A program made the position numbers and the translations under genes. A stretch of DNA of 64,000 nt from JAWXBK01 sp034439975 (lineage in GTDB: Bacteria; Pseudomonadota; Alphaproteobacteria; Dongiales; Dongiaceae): positions 14,518-78,517 of the forward strand of contig JAWXBK010000075.1 in the NCBI GenBank assembly GCA_034439975.1, written 5' to 3'. Shown piece after piece: positions 42,707-51,294 of the stretch. Position 1 is the first letter of the stretch; each line of letters opens with the position of its first letter. Below the pieces are notes generated by a model that made no database searches, was not told the origin of the DNA, and worked only from the letters and a program-made list of their open reading frames with translations.

Positions 42707-43567
42707 ATGATGGCCGAAACATTCCGGGTTGCCCTGGTCCAGAACTGCGCCGAGCGCGACATGGCGCCGTCGATCGTGCAGCTCGAGGGGTTGATCCGCG
42801 CCGCCGCGAAAGACGGCGCACATCTCATCCAGCTTCCCGAACTCGCGACCATGATCGAGCCGGACAATGCGGCGGTGCTGGCGAAGGCCAAACCGGAAGC
42901 CGACGATCCCGGCGTCGCGAAATTCCGCGCGCTCGCATCCGAACTCAAACGCTGGATCCATGTCGGCTCGCTGCTTATTCGCGAGAGCGGGCGCGACAAG
43001 GTCGTGAACCGCTCGTTCGTTCTCGATCCCGACGGCAGGGTGACGGCGCGGTACGACAAGATTCATCTCTTCGACGTCGCCATCAAGGACGGGCAATACT
43101 ATCGCGAGAGCGCGACCGTCGAGCCGGGCACGCGCGCCGTCATCGCGCTTCTGCCCTGGGGCCGCATGGGTCTCACGATCTGCTACGACCTCCGTTTCCC
43201 GCAACTCTATCGCGCGCTGGCCCAGGGCGGCGCGTCGATGATCGGCATTCCCGCGGCGTTCACGCACAAGACCGGCGAGGCACACTGGCATGTGCTGGTA
43301 CGCGCGCGGGCGATCGAGACCGGCGCGTTCGTTTTCTCGGCGACGCAATGCGGCACGCACGCGGAAGGGCGGCGGACATTCGGTCATTCACTGATCGTCG
43401 ATCCTTGGGGCGAGGTGCTCGCCGATGCCGGCGACACAGTCGGTGTCGTCAGCGCGACCATCGATCTCGCGAAGGTCGAGGCGGTGCGTTCGATGATCCC
43501 CTCGCTGCAGCACGATCGCCCGTTCAGCGGGCCGGTCGCCATCGCGACGCGCGACGCGGCGGAGTAG
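42707..43567 (+). CDS. Nitrilase-superfamily carbon-nitrogen hydrolase
   Basis: A 286-residue amidohydrolase with the catalytic triad E45 (LIQLPELA), K118 (RYDKIHLFD) and C159 (LTICYDLRFP). Overall pattern and the GEAHWHVLVRARAIETGAFV segment match the Nit1/Nit2-like group, which includes deaminated-glutathione amidase and omega-amidase. The substrate is most likely a small amide. The ATG pair at 42707/42710 follows GGGAGACG. Confidence 0.88.
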   Translation: MMAETFRVALVQNCAERDMAPSIVQLEGLIRAAAKDGAHLIQLPELATMIEPDNAAVLAKAKPEADDPGVAKFRALASELKRWIHVGSLLIRESGRDKVVNRSFVLDPDGRVTARYDKIHLFDVAIKDGQYYRESATVEPGTRAVIALLPWGRMGLTICYDLRFPQLYRALAQGGASMIGIPAAFTHKTGEAHWHVLVRARAIETGAFVFSATQCGTHAEGRRTFGHSLIVDPWGEVLADAGDTVGVVSATIDLAKVEAVRSMIPSLQHDRPFSGPVAIATRDAAE

Positions 43568-44188
43568 GGAAGCAGCGCGTCAGTTCATTTCATCGTTTAC
43601 ACCCTTGTTCTGTTTCGTTCGTTCGATCGCTGCACGGCAGAGCCGCACCATCCGCTTTGCGCCGGTCGGACCCGGAGGTTCGAGCGGTGCGACACAGGGT
43701 GCCGGGCGTTCTCGGCCCGGCGGGCGCGCGTCCGAAGCCGCGACTTGTGGCTCTCGGGGCCGGGCCATCCCGACGGGCTTCGACACCGTCAGGTCCTGGG
43801 ATGGACGATGCCGCTGTGCCGGCACCGTGTCCTGGTCATCGCGCGCCAAGGCTATAACCGCAGAGCGCGAGGCCCGGCCCGTTCGGGCCGGCGGCCCCAT
43901 TTACCTCAGGGGCCAGTCGGGGATGGCGCGGCTCAGCCGTGCAGCGATCCTCGGTCCTGAAAGACCTGCCGGAAGTTTACGGGATCGGCGTCCATGAAAC
44001 GCCACTCCCGGCGGAAATCCGGCACGCGCAATAACGCATATTACGCAATTAAAGTCAATTTTGGTCGGCGGAGCAAAAACCCGGGCGGCGCTGGCAATCG
44101 CCGCGTCGCTGACTACGTGAGGGAGGTCCGATGCGCGGAGCGCGCGGAAGAAACGCGCTGCACCGGCGCAGGGAACGGGAGAACGGCA
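43568..44188. other. Non-coding stretch with an imperfect hairpin
   Basis: About 620 bases with no gene I can support. Frames crossing it are rich in Arg, Pro and Gly and have no domain. An imperfect inverted repeat at 43765-43804 (CCATCCCGACGG with CCGTC and GGGATGG, the right arm interrupted by seven bases) is the only structure noticed. The last 100 bases probably hold the promoter of the small membrane protein. Confidence 0.45.
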
Positions 44189-44527
44189 ATGCAGGTCTCG
44201 AAATCGCGGTTCGGCGTCACGCTGATCGGACTGCTCGGCGTCGCGATCCTCTCGCTGCTTCTCTATCGCTCTTTGTGGGCGTCGTAGCCCGGTGAATGGG
44301 AGGCGTTCCGTACGGAAATGAGCGAGGCCTGCGCGGCCGGATCGGAGATGGGCGATCCGACCGTCACCGTCGATCCGTTCGGCACGTCGAACTATGGCGT
44401 TGCGCTGGTCACTGGCTTGCGCGCGGGCGACACGGCCGAAGTCACGCTGGTCTGCGTCGCGACGAAATCGCCGGAGGGCCTGGTCGATGTTGAAGTGACG
44501 GGCCCGACCGGGGAATTCGTCGAGTAA
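44189..44527 (+). pseudogene. Small membrane-anchored protein gene interrupted by in-frame TAG
   Basis: The ATG at 44189 follows GGGAGA and encodes a 32-residue peptide with one hydrophobic segment (VTLIGLLGVAILSLLLY), then TAG at 44285-44287. The frame stays open for 79 further codons: GEWEAFRTEMSEACAAGS, TSNYGVALVTGLRAGD, and a KSPEGLVDVEVTGPTGEFVE end. As read through the stop it is an ordinary anchored protein of about 112 residues. A homologous C-terminal fragment lies at 49304-49390. Nonsense mutation is likelier than recoding, since other genes here end in TAG. Confidence 0.6.
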
Positions 44528-44662
44528 ACCGACCCACGAAAACAAGCAGGGGTGTGCCGTAACGGCCCGTCGCCGGGTTGCCATCGCCAATCCGGCGCCG
44601 CAATACTGTCTTCGTTCGAGCGAGACAAACGAGAGTGCGCGACAATTTCCATTCCGCAACAG

Positions 44663-45751
44663 ATGGCGGCGGTCCAGCTCACCGCCCATGGCGGCACCGA
44701 GACGCTGTGCTATCGCGAAGATGTGCCGGTGCCGCTACCCGGCCCAGGCGAGGTGCTCATTCGCGTCAGCGCGGCCGGCATCAACAACACCGACATCAAC
44801 ACGCGGATCGGCTGGTATGCGGCCGACAGCAATGCGGGAACCGCCGAGGCGAATGAATCGGGCCCGGCTGCGCCCGAAACGGCCACGCCCGAAAAGGGCG
44901 ACTGGTCAGGGATGGGTCTTTCGTTCCCGCGAATCCAGGGCGCGGATGCGTGCGGCGAGATCGTCGCGACCGGACATGGCGTCGGGGAAGACCGCCTCGG
45001 CGAACGCGTCATCGTGCAGAGCTGCCTCCGGTCGCTCGCAAGCGGCAACTTTACGCCATGGCTCGGCTCCGAGCGCGACGGGGCCTTCGCGCAATTCGTC
45101 TGTGCGCCGGCGGCCGATACGTATTCCGTCCGATGCGATCTTTCCGATGCCGAACTTGCCGCAATCCCCTGCGCCTTCGCCACGGCGGAAAACCTGATAA
45201 ACCGCGCGAAGGTCGCGGCGGGCGAGCAGGTTCTGGTGACGGGCGCATCCGGCAATGTCGGCATCGCGGCGGTGCAGCTCGCCCGGCGACGCGGCGCGGA
45301 TGTCACCGCCATTGCCGCTGAAGCCAAGTTTCCGGCGATCCGCGCAATCGGTGCGCGGCGCTGCGTGGGGCGCGATGCAGCGCTCGTTACGGCGCTCGGC
45401 GCGGCCAGCATGGACGTCGTCATCGACGTGGTCGGCGGGCCGCAATGGCCGGCGCTTCTGGAGGTCCTGAAGATCAAGGGGCGCTACGCGGTTTCGGGCG
45501 CAATCGGGGGCCCGATCGTCCAGATGGATTTACGGCCGCTCTATCTCAAGGATCTGACGCTCTATGGCTGCACGTCGCAGGACCAGGAGGTCTTTCCGAA
45601 CCTCGTTTCCTATATCGAGCGCGGCGAGATCAGACCGCTGGTCTCCCGGACCTATGCGCTCAGGGACATCGCGGCAGCGCAGGAAGAGTTCCTGTCGAAG
45701 ACGCAGATCGGCAAGATCGTGCTGATCCCGCCGCCATTACGAGTGAGTTGA
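44663..45751 (+). CDS. MDR-family (zinc-independent) alcohol dehydrogenase/quinone oxidoreductase
   Basis: A 362-residue medium-chain reductase. The GroES-like N-terminal domain has PGPGEVLIRVSAAGINNTDI, and the NADP site is VTGASGNVGIAAVQLARRRG. The region of the usual structural zinc cysteines is not conserved. A Pro/Ala/Glu-rich insertion (residues about 55-75) sits in the catalytic domain. The ATG at 44663 is chosen, and family members often start about ten residues earlier, but no usual start codon is available there. Confidence 0.82.
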   Translation: MAAVQLTAHGGTETLCYREDVPVPLPGPGEVLIRVSAAGINNTDINTRIGWYAADSNAGTAEANESGPAAPETATPEKGDWSGMGLSFPRIQGADACGEIVATGHGVGEDRLGERVIVQSCLRSLASGNFTPWLGSERDGAFAQFVCAPAADTYSVRCDLSDAELAAIPCAFATAENLINRAKVAAGEQVLVTGASGNVGIAAVQLARRRGADVTAIAAEAKFPAIRAIGARRCVGRDAALVTALGAASMDVVIDVVGGPQWPALLEVLKIKGRYAVSGAIGGPIVQMDLRPLYLKDLTLYGCTSQDQEVFPNLVSYIERGEIRPLVSRTYALRDIAAAQEEFLSKTQIGKIVLIPPPLRVS

Positions 45752-45787
45752 TAGCCGGGCGCGTGTGCCGTACGCCGAGCCGGCTGA

Positions 45788-45922
45788 CTAGCTCCTATAC
45801 TCCACGCCCGGCAGCACGCAGAGCATCTCGAAAAGGAGATTGGCCGCGGTAAGCGCGGTGTTGCCGTACGGATCGCAGGGCGGCGCGATGTGCAGAGCGG
45901 CGATATCCCGGTCGACCACATC
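45788..45922 (-). pseudogene. Remnant of an agmatinase gene 3' end
   Basis: The minus strand reads CDPYGNTALTAANLLFEMLC then VLPGVEYRS and stops at 45788. This is nearly identical to the C-terminus of the agmatinase at 49400-50353 (DPHGNTALTAANLLFEML, VLPGVDYRS), with DNA similarity over about 130 bases. The 5' nine-tenths is missing. It marks a second, eroded copy of the agmatinase locus. Confidence 0.8.
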
Positions 45923-45944
45923 GTGCTGGAATTTGTCTGCAATG

Positions 45945-47417
45945 TCATGGCGTCGAACTGAGCGCCGGCTCGTTGACCACCGGCTGGGCCAGGATCCAGA
46001 GGCTGCAGGCGGTGAAGCCGACCATCAATACGAGAAACGGAAGCTGGCTGAGCGTTGCCGCGCGGGCGTTCGGAAACAGCCGCAACGCAATCGAATGTGC
46101 GACGATCACTGAAATGATGTGACCGGTCACCAAAGCTGCGACGGCGACATACCAGACCTGTCGCGCGCCGATGATACCGATATCCATCACGTACCCTGAA
46201 GTGCCGAACAGATCCCAGCCGAACCCGAACGGATCCGACGCCATCGGGATCGCGAACTGTCCGGCAAGCAGCAGGTAGGAGATGTAGTGCGAAAGATGAT
46301 AGGCGATCGCGATCGGCAGTAACGATACCGCAAAGGCGCGCATCACCATCCCGAGCGTAACCGCGCGATCGGCAAGCGACGTCAGCGCGCAGAACAGCGT
46401 ATAGATCGCAACTACGACAAGCGGCGCCACGATCAGCGCCGTCGTGCGGATCGCATCGAGAATCTCGATGCCGGCTGACGAAATTCCAAGAAGGACCGGG
46501 CGCAGCATCTGGCTGCGCGCGATCCAGTCGAGGAAGGCAGCCCATAGCGGCGTTTCCGAGAATCCGTCGAACGTTACTGTAGCCAGAACCGCCATGACGA
46601 AGACGACATCGGAAATCCGGCCGGTCTCGGCTTCGAGCAGCCCCGATCCCGGCAATCGCAGGACCAGCGGCCGGTCCGCCTCGCGCTTCGTTCGACCGAA
46701 CAATGACGATGCACCGATCAGACCGAACACGCGGCGAAAGGGATCGGCATTGTTGCGCCAGGCGGCGTCACCGAAGAGCATCATTCCGCCCCAGGCGAAC
46801 ACACTGTAGGCGAGCACGAGCAACGCGAGGTCGCTCGGGCTTTCGCCGAACGGCCCGACCAGTTCCGCCCAGCCGAATGCAAGGAACAGCAGCACCGCAG
46901 GCCAGCCGCCCAACCATGCCGGCCATGCCAGAAGCGGGCTGCCATCACGCTTGGGCAAGGCGAGGTTGCGAAGCGACGCCCAGGGATCGAGCGCCGGCCA
47001 GAGATTGCCGATCAAGGCCGTGAACAACAGGAATCCGACCCACCAGAGGACCCAGACCAGGAGCGGCGCGATATTCTTCACCGGCGAAGCAGCACCGACG
47101 AGCCCGGCTGCGACGATCAGAAAGAAGATCGCAACGCCGACGGCGCGCAGTACGTGGCCGAGAAGCCGCCATGACGCGCTTTCATCGGGGCGCTGCCAGA
47201 GGACCAGCCTTGTCCGAAAGGTTCGTGCGCCAAATCGTGCGCTGAACAACGCAACGATCAGGAACGACACAGCGACCGCAGTACCCGCCGCCGCGAGATA
47301 GAGATCGAGTGGCAAAGGCAGGTCGTAGCGCTGGCCGAATGCATGCGCCTGCGCCCTGCGCATGGACGTCGAGGCAAACAGCAGGACGACAGGCACCGTG
47401 CAGAGGAGGAGCCTCAT
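45945..47417 (-). CDS. Polytopic membrane protein, similar to proteins annotated fenitrothion hydrolase
   Basis: A 490-residue integral membrane protein with a signal-like start (MRLLLCTVPVVLLFAST), the motif HAFGQRYDLPLPL just after the cleavage region, and about eleven further hydrophobic segments. HAFGxRYDLPLPL is shared by membrane proteins annotated as fenitrothion hydrolase subunits. The physiological role is not known. Several His residues (AYHLSHYISY, GHIISVIVAHS) lie in or beside membrane segments and could bind metal. It begins 21 bases after the cupredoxin-like gene and is surely cotranscribed. Confidence 0.6.
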   Translation of the reverse strand: MRLLLCTVPVVLLFASTSMRRAQAHAFGQRYDLPLPLDLYLAAAGTAVAVSFLIVALFSARFGARTFRTRLVLWQRPDESASWRLLGHVLRAVGVAIFFLIVAAGLVGAASPVKNIAPLLVWVLWWVGFLLFTALIGNLWPALDPWASLRNLALPKRDGSPLLAWPAWLGGWPAVLLFLAFGWAELVGPFGESPSDLALLVLAYSVFAWGGMMLFGDAAWRNNADPFRRVFGLIGASSLFGRTKREADRPLVLRLPGSGLLEAETGRISDVVFVMAVLATVTFDGFSETPLWAAFLDWIARSQMLRPVLLGISSAGIEILDAIRTTALIVAPLVVVAIYTLFCALTSLADRAVTLGMVMRAFAVSLLPIAIAYHLSHYISYLLLAGQFAIPMASDPFGFGWDLFGTSGYVMDIGIIGARQVWYVAVAALVTGHIISVIVAHSIALRLFPNARAATLSQLPFLVLMVGFTACSLWILAQPVVNEPALSSTP

Positions 47418-47438
47418 CGCAACCTCCCTGTTGGTCCG

Positions 47439-47825
47439 CTACTGCGGATAGACTTCGAGATAGAAAATCGCATTGTGATCGTTGCCGCCATGATCATGCG
47501 GCTCGGCAGGAAAGCGGCCGGCAATATCCGCACGGAAGGCGAACGCGGTCGCCTCGCCCGGCGTGAGCAGGACCGTGATGTCGTATCCGTGCAGATGAAG
47601 TTCCATTTCATCGTCACTCACCAGTTCGATCGTGACGCCGTCGCCTTCCGTTACGCGCAATGTCGGCGCGCCGCCCGCGATCTCGCCGCCTTTAACGGCG
47701 AGACGAAACGCCATCTCCTCGGCAGACGCAAAACCCGGCTTGGTGGCGCCTGCCAAAAGGCCGATCGCAACGGCCAAGGCTCCAAATGCGAAATTCTTCA
47801 AACAGTCCAAGGGATTTATCTCCAA
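47439..47825 (-). CDS. Cupredoxin-like exported protein
   Basis: A 128-residue protein with an N-terminal hydrophobic signal or anchor (FAFGALAVAIGLLAG) and one cupredoxin-type beta domain. MELHLHGYD, GEATAFAFRADIAGRFP, then EPHDHGGNDHN and a closing FYLEVYP match the small cupredoxins that carry a His-x-His and a distal His. The usual ligand Cys is not visible, so if it binds copper the site is His-rich. It heads an operon with the polytopic protein. Confidence 0.7.
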   Translation of the reverse strand: MEINPLDCLKNFAFGALAVAIGLLAGATKPGFASAEEMAFRLAVKGGEIAGGAPTLRVTEGDGVTIELVSDDEMELHLHGYDITVLLTPGEATAFAFRADIAGRFPAEPHDHGGNDHNAIFYLEVYPQ

Positions 47826-48007
47826 CCTTTCCTTTCAAAACCGCGAAGCTGGCGGCTGATTGACGCATTTTATGACGAATTTCTCACGGCTGCGACGCTT
47901 CCAGACCGGTTGCCGTCGTTGCATCAGGAGAACATAGTTACCCCGCAAAAGGGCATCGGCTGCACAAAGACCCGATGCCCAGAAACCATGAAACAAGAGG
48001 TATTGTC

Positions 48008-49183
48008 ATGCGTACGATCGCCCTCGCCGCCGGGCTTGTCTGCGCTGCATTCTCGGTTCCGCCCTCCACTGCGGGGGCCGAGATACTTGCGATGATGAAC
48101 TACGAAAGCAAGACCCCCGAATCGCTCGAGGCGCTCAAGTTGACGGCGCCCGCCGAGCGTCGTGAAGGCATCGCCATCGTCGATGTCGATCCCAGTTCCC
48201 CGAATTTCGGAACGATACTCGTCGATATCCCGATGCCCGCGGACCAGATCGTGCATCACATCTTTTACGACCGCACCATGAGCAAGGCCTATGTAACGTC
48301 GCTTGCGCAGCCGAGCCTGCAAGTCATCGACATGAACCAGTTCCCGTATCGGCTCAAGCAGATCGACGTTGCCGGCTGTTCGATGGCCGAAGATGTTATA
48401 TTCGACGCGGCGAACGAACGGTGGTTTCTGACCTGCATGAACTCCGCCCATGTATTCGTTGGAAATGTCGCGACCGACGAGGTGATCGCGCAGATCGACC
48501 TGCCGGGCAGCTATCCGCACGGCATTGCCGTCAACGAGACCGCCAATCGTCTCATCGTCACCAGCACGGTCAGCGGCGACCTCAGCGATCCGCATGAGTT
48601 CGTCTCGATTGTAGATGCGACGACCTACGAACTGCTCGGCACCAAGCGCCTCTCGCTCAAGCCGGAAGGTTCCGGCGAGGCACCCGTCGAAGTGTTGTTC
48701 GTACCCGGCGCCGATGTTCCCGTCGCCTACGTCACCAACATGTTCGGCGGCACGCTCTGGACGCTGACCTGGAACGAGGCGACCGGCGATTTCGATGCCA
48801 ACCAGGTCTTCGACTTCGGTTCGCTCGGCGCGAGCGTCGCGCTTGAAATGTACTTCAACAACGCCGCCGACCGCCTCTTTGTTACGACGGGCAAACCGGG
48901 ACAGCTGCACATTTTCGATGTCACGGACATCGGCAATCCGGAGCTGCTCAATTCCATTCCCGCCGGCGAAGGCTCCCATCATGTCGCCATCACCAAGGAC
49001 GAGAGATACGGGTTCGTGCAGAACGCGCTGCTCAACCTGCCCGGACTCAGCGACGGCGCCATCACCGTCATCGATCTCCAGTCCGGCGAGGTGGTCGCGA
49101 GCATGGATACGCTCAAGAACGCCGGGTACAACCCGAACTCGATCGTGCTGCTGCCCGAGTGGAACAGTCTCGCCGGGCATTGA
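48008..49183 (+). CDS. Exported beta-propeller protein (YVTN/YncE-like)
   Basis: A 391-residue protein with a signal peptide (MRTIALAAGLVCAAFS, cleavage near TAGAE) and repeated four-strand blades. Blade signatures include HHIFYDRTMSKAYVTSLAQP, GSYPHGIAVNETANRLIVTS, PVAYVTNMFGG, and GSHHVAITKDERYGFVQ. His-rich blade starts (QIVHHIF, YPHGIA, GSHHVA) recall propellers that bind copper or use metal centres. It is divergent from the cupredoxin/membrane protein pair, with 182 bases between, and ends before a strong terminator. Confidence 0.8.
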   Translation: MRTIALAAGLVCAAFSVPPSTAGAEILAMMNYESKTPESLEALKLTAPAERREGIAIVDVDPSSPNFGTILVDIPMPADQIVHHIFYDRTMSKAYVTSLAQPSLQVIDMNQFPYRLKQIDVAGCSMAEDVIFDAANERWFLTCMNSAHVFVGNVATDEVIAQIDLPGSYPHGIAVNETANRLIVTSTVSGDLSDPHEFVSIVDATTYELLGTKRLSLKPEGSGEAPVEVLFVPGADVPVAYVTNMFGGTLWTLTWNEATGDFDANQVFDFGSLGASVALEMYFNNAADRLFVTTGKPGQLHIFDVTDIGNPELLNSIPAGEGSHHVAITKDERYGFVQNALLNLPGLSDGAITVIDLQSGEVVASMDTLKNAGYNPNSIVLLPEWNSLAGH

Positions 49184-49212
49184 GCGAAACCGGTTTCATT
49201 TATTTGTGAATG

Positions 49213-49242
49213 AGGCCCCGGCATCGAAGCCGGGGCCTTTTT
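49213..49242 (+). terminator. Rho-independent terminator after the beta-propeller gene
   Basis: AGGCCCCGGC (49213-49222) pairs with GCCGGGGCCT (49229-49238) around a six-base loop and runs into TTTTT. It lies 30 bases after the stop. Confidence 0.92.
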
Positions 49243-49303
49243 CGTTGCCAGCTTCGCGATCCCGGTTTCCCGACCCCGGTGCCTGGCGCTTGCGCCGGAT
49301 TGC

Positions 49304-49390
49304 GATACCAACGTCAAATCGCCGGATGGTCCGGTCGATGTCGAGCGATCGGGACCGATCGGGGAGTTTGTCGAAGCGCCCGCTGAGTAG
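49304..49390 (+). pseudogene. Fragment related to the amber-interrupted protein at 44189
   Basis: The frame ending in TAG at 49388-49390 reads KSPDGPVDVERSGPIGEFVE followed by APAE. It aligns with KSPEGLVDVEVTGPTGEFVE at the end of the 44189-44527 gene. Only this C-terminal stretch is recognisable. With the agmatinase remnant at 45788 it shows that a segment holding these two genes was duplicated and each copy lost a different part. Confidence 0.65.
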
Positions 49391-49399
49391 TGCCGCCGA

Positions 49400-50353
49400 T
49401 CAGCTCCGATAATCGACCCCCGGCAGTACGCAGAGCATCTCGAACAGCAGATTGGCTGCGGTGAGCGCGGTGTTGCCGTGCGGATCGTAGGGCGGCGAGA
49501 CCTCGACGAGATCGCCGCCGACCACGTCGAGCCCGCGGCAGCCGCGGATAATCTCCTGGCCCTGTGCCGAGGTGAGCCCGCCGATCTCCGGTGTGCCGGT
49601 GCCCGACGCGAAAGCGGGATCGAGCCCGTCGATATCGAAAGTGATGTAGACCGGGCCGCCTTTCACCTTCTCGCGCACCTCGGCCATGAGCGGCGTCAGC
49701 GACTTGTTCCAGCATTCCTCGGCCTGCACGACGCGGAAGCCCTGCGAACGCGGCCAGTCGAAATCCTCGGCCGCGTAACCGGTGCCGCGCAATCCGATCT
49801 GCACCACGCGATTGCCGTCGATCAGCCCCTCGTCGATGCAGCGGCGGAACGGCGTGCCATGCGCGATTGGCTCGCCGAACATATTGTCGTTGATGTCGGC
49901 ATGGGCATCGACATGCACGAGCCCGACCGGCCCGTGTTTCTTCTTGAGCGCGCGCAAGACCGGCAGCGTGATCGTGTGGTCGCCGCCGAGCGTCAGCGGC
50001 TTGCAGTTATGCGCCATGATGTCGTCGTAGAACTTTTCGATGATGCCCATCGATTTCTGCATGTTGAACGTGTTGAGCGGTACGTCGCCGATGTCGGCGA
50101 CCATCAGGCTGTCATAGGGGGCCGCGCGCGTTGCCATGTTGTAGGGCCGGATGAGGCAGCTCTCGGCGCGGATCTGGCGCGGCCCGTGCCGCGCGCCGGC
50201 GCGGTTCGACGTGCCGATATCGAAGGGGATGCCGACGAAGCAGGCATCGAGACCTTCGGCGGTTTCCTGCGTCGGCAGGCGCATCATCGTCGCGGGGCCG
50301 CCGAAACGCGGCATCTGGTTGCCGCCGAGCGGCTGGTTCAGTTTGCGGGGCAT
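49400..50353 (-). CDS. speB: Agmatinase-family ureohydrolase
   Basis: A 317-residue manganese ureohydrolase. Metal ligands are seen in GGDHTITLP, HVDAHADIND and FDIDGLDPAFASGTGTPE. N-terminal GGPATMMRLP and GTSNRAGARHGPRQIR are typical of agmatinase/guanidinobutyrase enzymes, which hydrolyse agmatine or a guanidino acid to urea and an amine. The substrate within this group cannot be fixed by eye. The sequence continues the theme of guanidino and polyamine compounds found elsewhere in the window. Confidence 0.9.
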   Translation of the reverse strand: MPRKLNQPLGGNQMPRFGGPATMMRLPTQETAEGLDACFVGIPFDIGTSNRAGARHGPRQIRAESCLIRPYNMATRAAPYDSLMVADIGDVPLNTFNMQKSMGIIEKFYDDIMAHNCKPLTLGGDHTITLPVLRALKKKHGPVGLVHVDAHADINDNMFGEPIAHGTPFRRCIDEGLIDGNRVVQIGLRGTGYAAEDFDWPRSQGFRVVQAEECWNKSLTPLMAEVREKVKGGPVYITFDIDGLDPAFASGTGTPEIGGLTSAQGQEIIRGCRGLDVVGGDLVEVSPPYDPHGNTALTAANLLFEMLCVLPGVDYRS

Positions 50354-50431
50354 GGCTTAACTCCGGGCGTCGGGGTGTTGTGCGTGCTGTGCCTAACCTT
50401 GAGCAGCGGGCGCGGGAAGGCAAGGGGGATG

Positions 50432-50527
50432 CCCTCATCTTTCGACGGGCTCAGGATGAGGTTCTTTAGGACGCCTACAGATTCGATAACGAGAGTTCCT
50501 AATGGTGAGCTTGTCGAACCATGAGGG
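50432..50527. repeat. REP-like inverted repeat element
   Basis: CCCTCATCTTTCGACGGGC at 50432-50450 (then TCAGGATGAGG) and an inverted relative ending TTGTCGAACCATGAGGG at 50511-50527. Arms share CCCTCAT-x2-TTCGAC-x2-GCTCA. Elements of this kind, with TTCGAC and GCTCA cores, are scattered between genes in many alphaproteobacterial genomes. It lies directly beside the stop of the metallo-hydrolase gene and may also act as a convergent terminator. Confidence 0.75.
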
Positions 50528-51265
50528 CTAATTTGTCGGTGTGCTCACCGCCGCAATAAACGCATCGCAGAGCTCGACGAGGCGCGCGCGACCGAAGCTG
50601 GCGAAATGGCCGCCATGCACGATTCGCACCGGGAGTTCGCGCACGCGTTCGGCCGACCTGATGTAATCGGCGATATCGCTGTCGGTATTGTCCCAGGCGA
50701 GATCGCCGTCATAGATGACGTCGCCGGAGAAGAGGATACCGCTCGCCTTCTCCCAGAGCGCGATCGAGCCGGGCGAATGGCCGGGAAGGTGTAACACCTC
50801 AAAACTGCGGTCGCCGAGATCGACGATATCGCCGTCCTCGATCAATCCGGTCGCGGGTGCGGGCCGCACATTGTAGCGCCGGGAATCGTAATCGCCGGGC
50901 GGCAGTGCTGTGAAAATATCGTCGGTCACATACTTGTCGGCGACGGTGTTGGCGCGGGTCGGGTGCGCAAGCACGTTCGATTCCGCCGGATGCACCAGCC
51001 GCGTCGCGAACTCGTGATGCGTGCCGATATGATCGAAATGGCAATGGCTCGCGACCGCCACCAGCTTGCGCTCGGTAACGACGGGTACGCGTTCGCGCAG
51101 ACTGACGACGCCCATGCCGCTGTCGACCAGCATGTCGCGGTCGCGGCCGCGCACATGCCAGATGTTGCAGCGGTAGAACGGCTTGATATGCGGTTCCCAG
51201 ATATGGGTGACGCCGTCGCCGACGCTTCGCGTCTCGTACCAGCGATCGGCGGTTGCGATTTCCAT
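50528..51265 (-). CDS. Metallo-beta-lactamase-fold hydrolase
   Basis: A 245-residue MBL-fold protein. The di-metal motif is SHCHFDHIG (His-x-His-x-Asp-His), with later His in LPGHSPGS and Asp in LFSGDVIYDGDL, and a final His in HGGHFASFG. The fold serves glyoxalase II-like, lactonase-like and many other hydrolases. The substrate is unknown. The stop codon TAG abuts the REP-like element. Confidence 0.85.
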   Translation of the reverse strand: MEIATADRWYETRSVGDGVTHIWEPHIKPFYRCNIWHVRGRDRDMLVDSGMGVVSLRERVPVVTERKLVAVASHCHFDHIGTHHEFATRLVHPAESNVLAHPTRANTVADKYVTDDIFTALPPGDYDSRRYNVRPAPATGLIEDGDIVDLGDRSFEVLHLPGHSPGSIALWEKASGILFSGDVIYDGDLAWDNTDSDIADYIRSAERVRELPVRIVHGGHFASFGRARLVELCDAFIAAVSTPTN

Positions 51266-51294
51266 GTTCGCGAACTTTTTCGGCGCGCGCCGGA

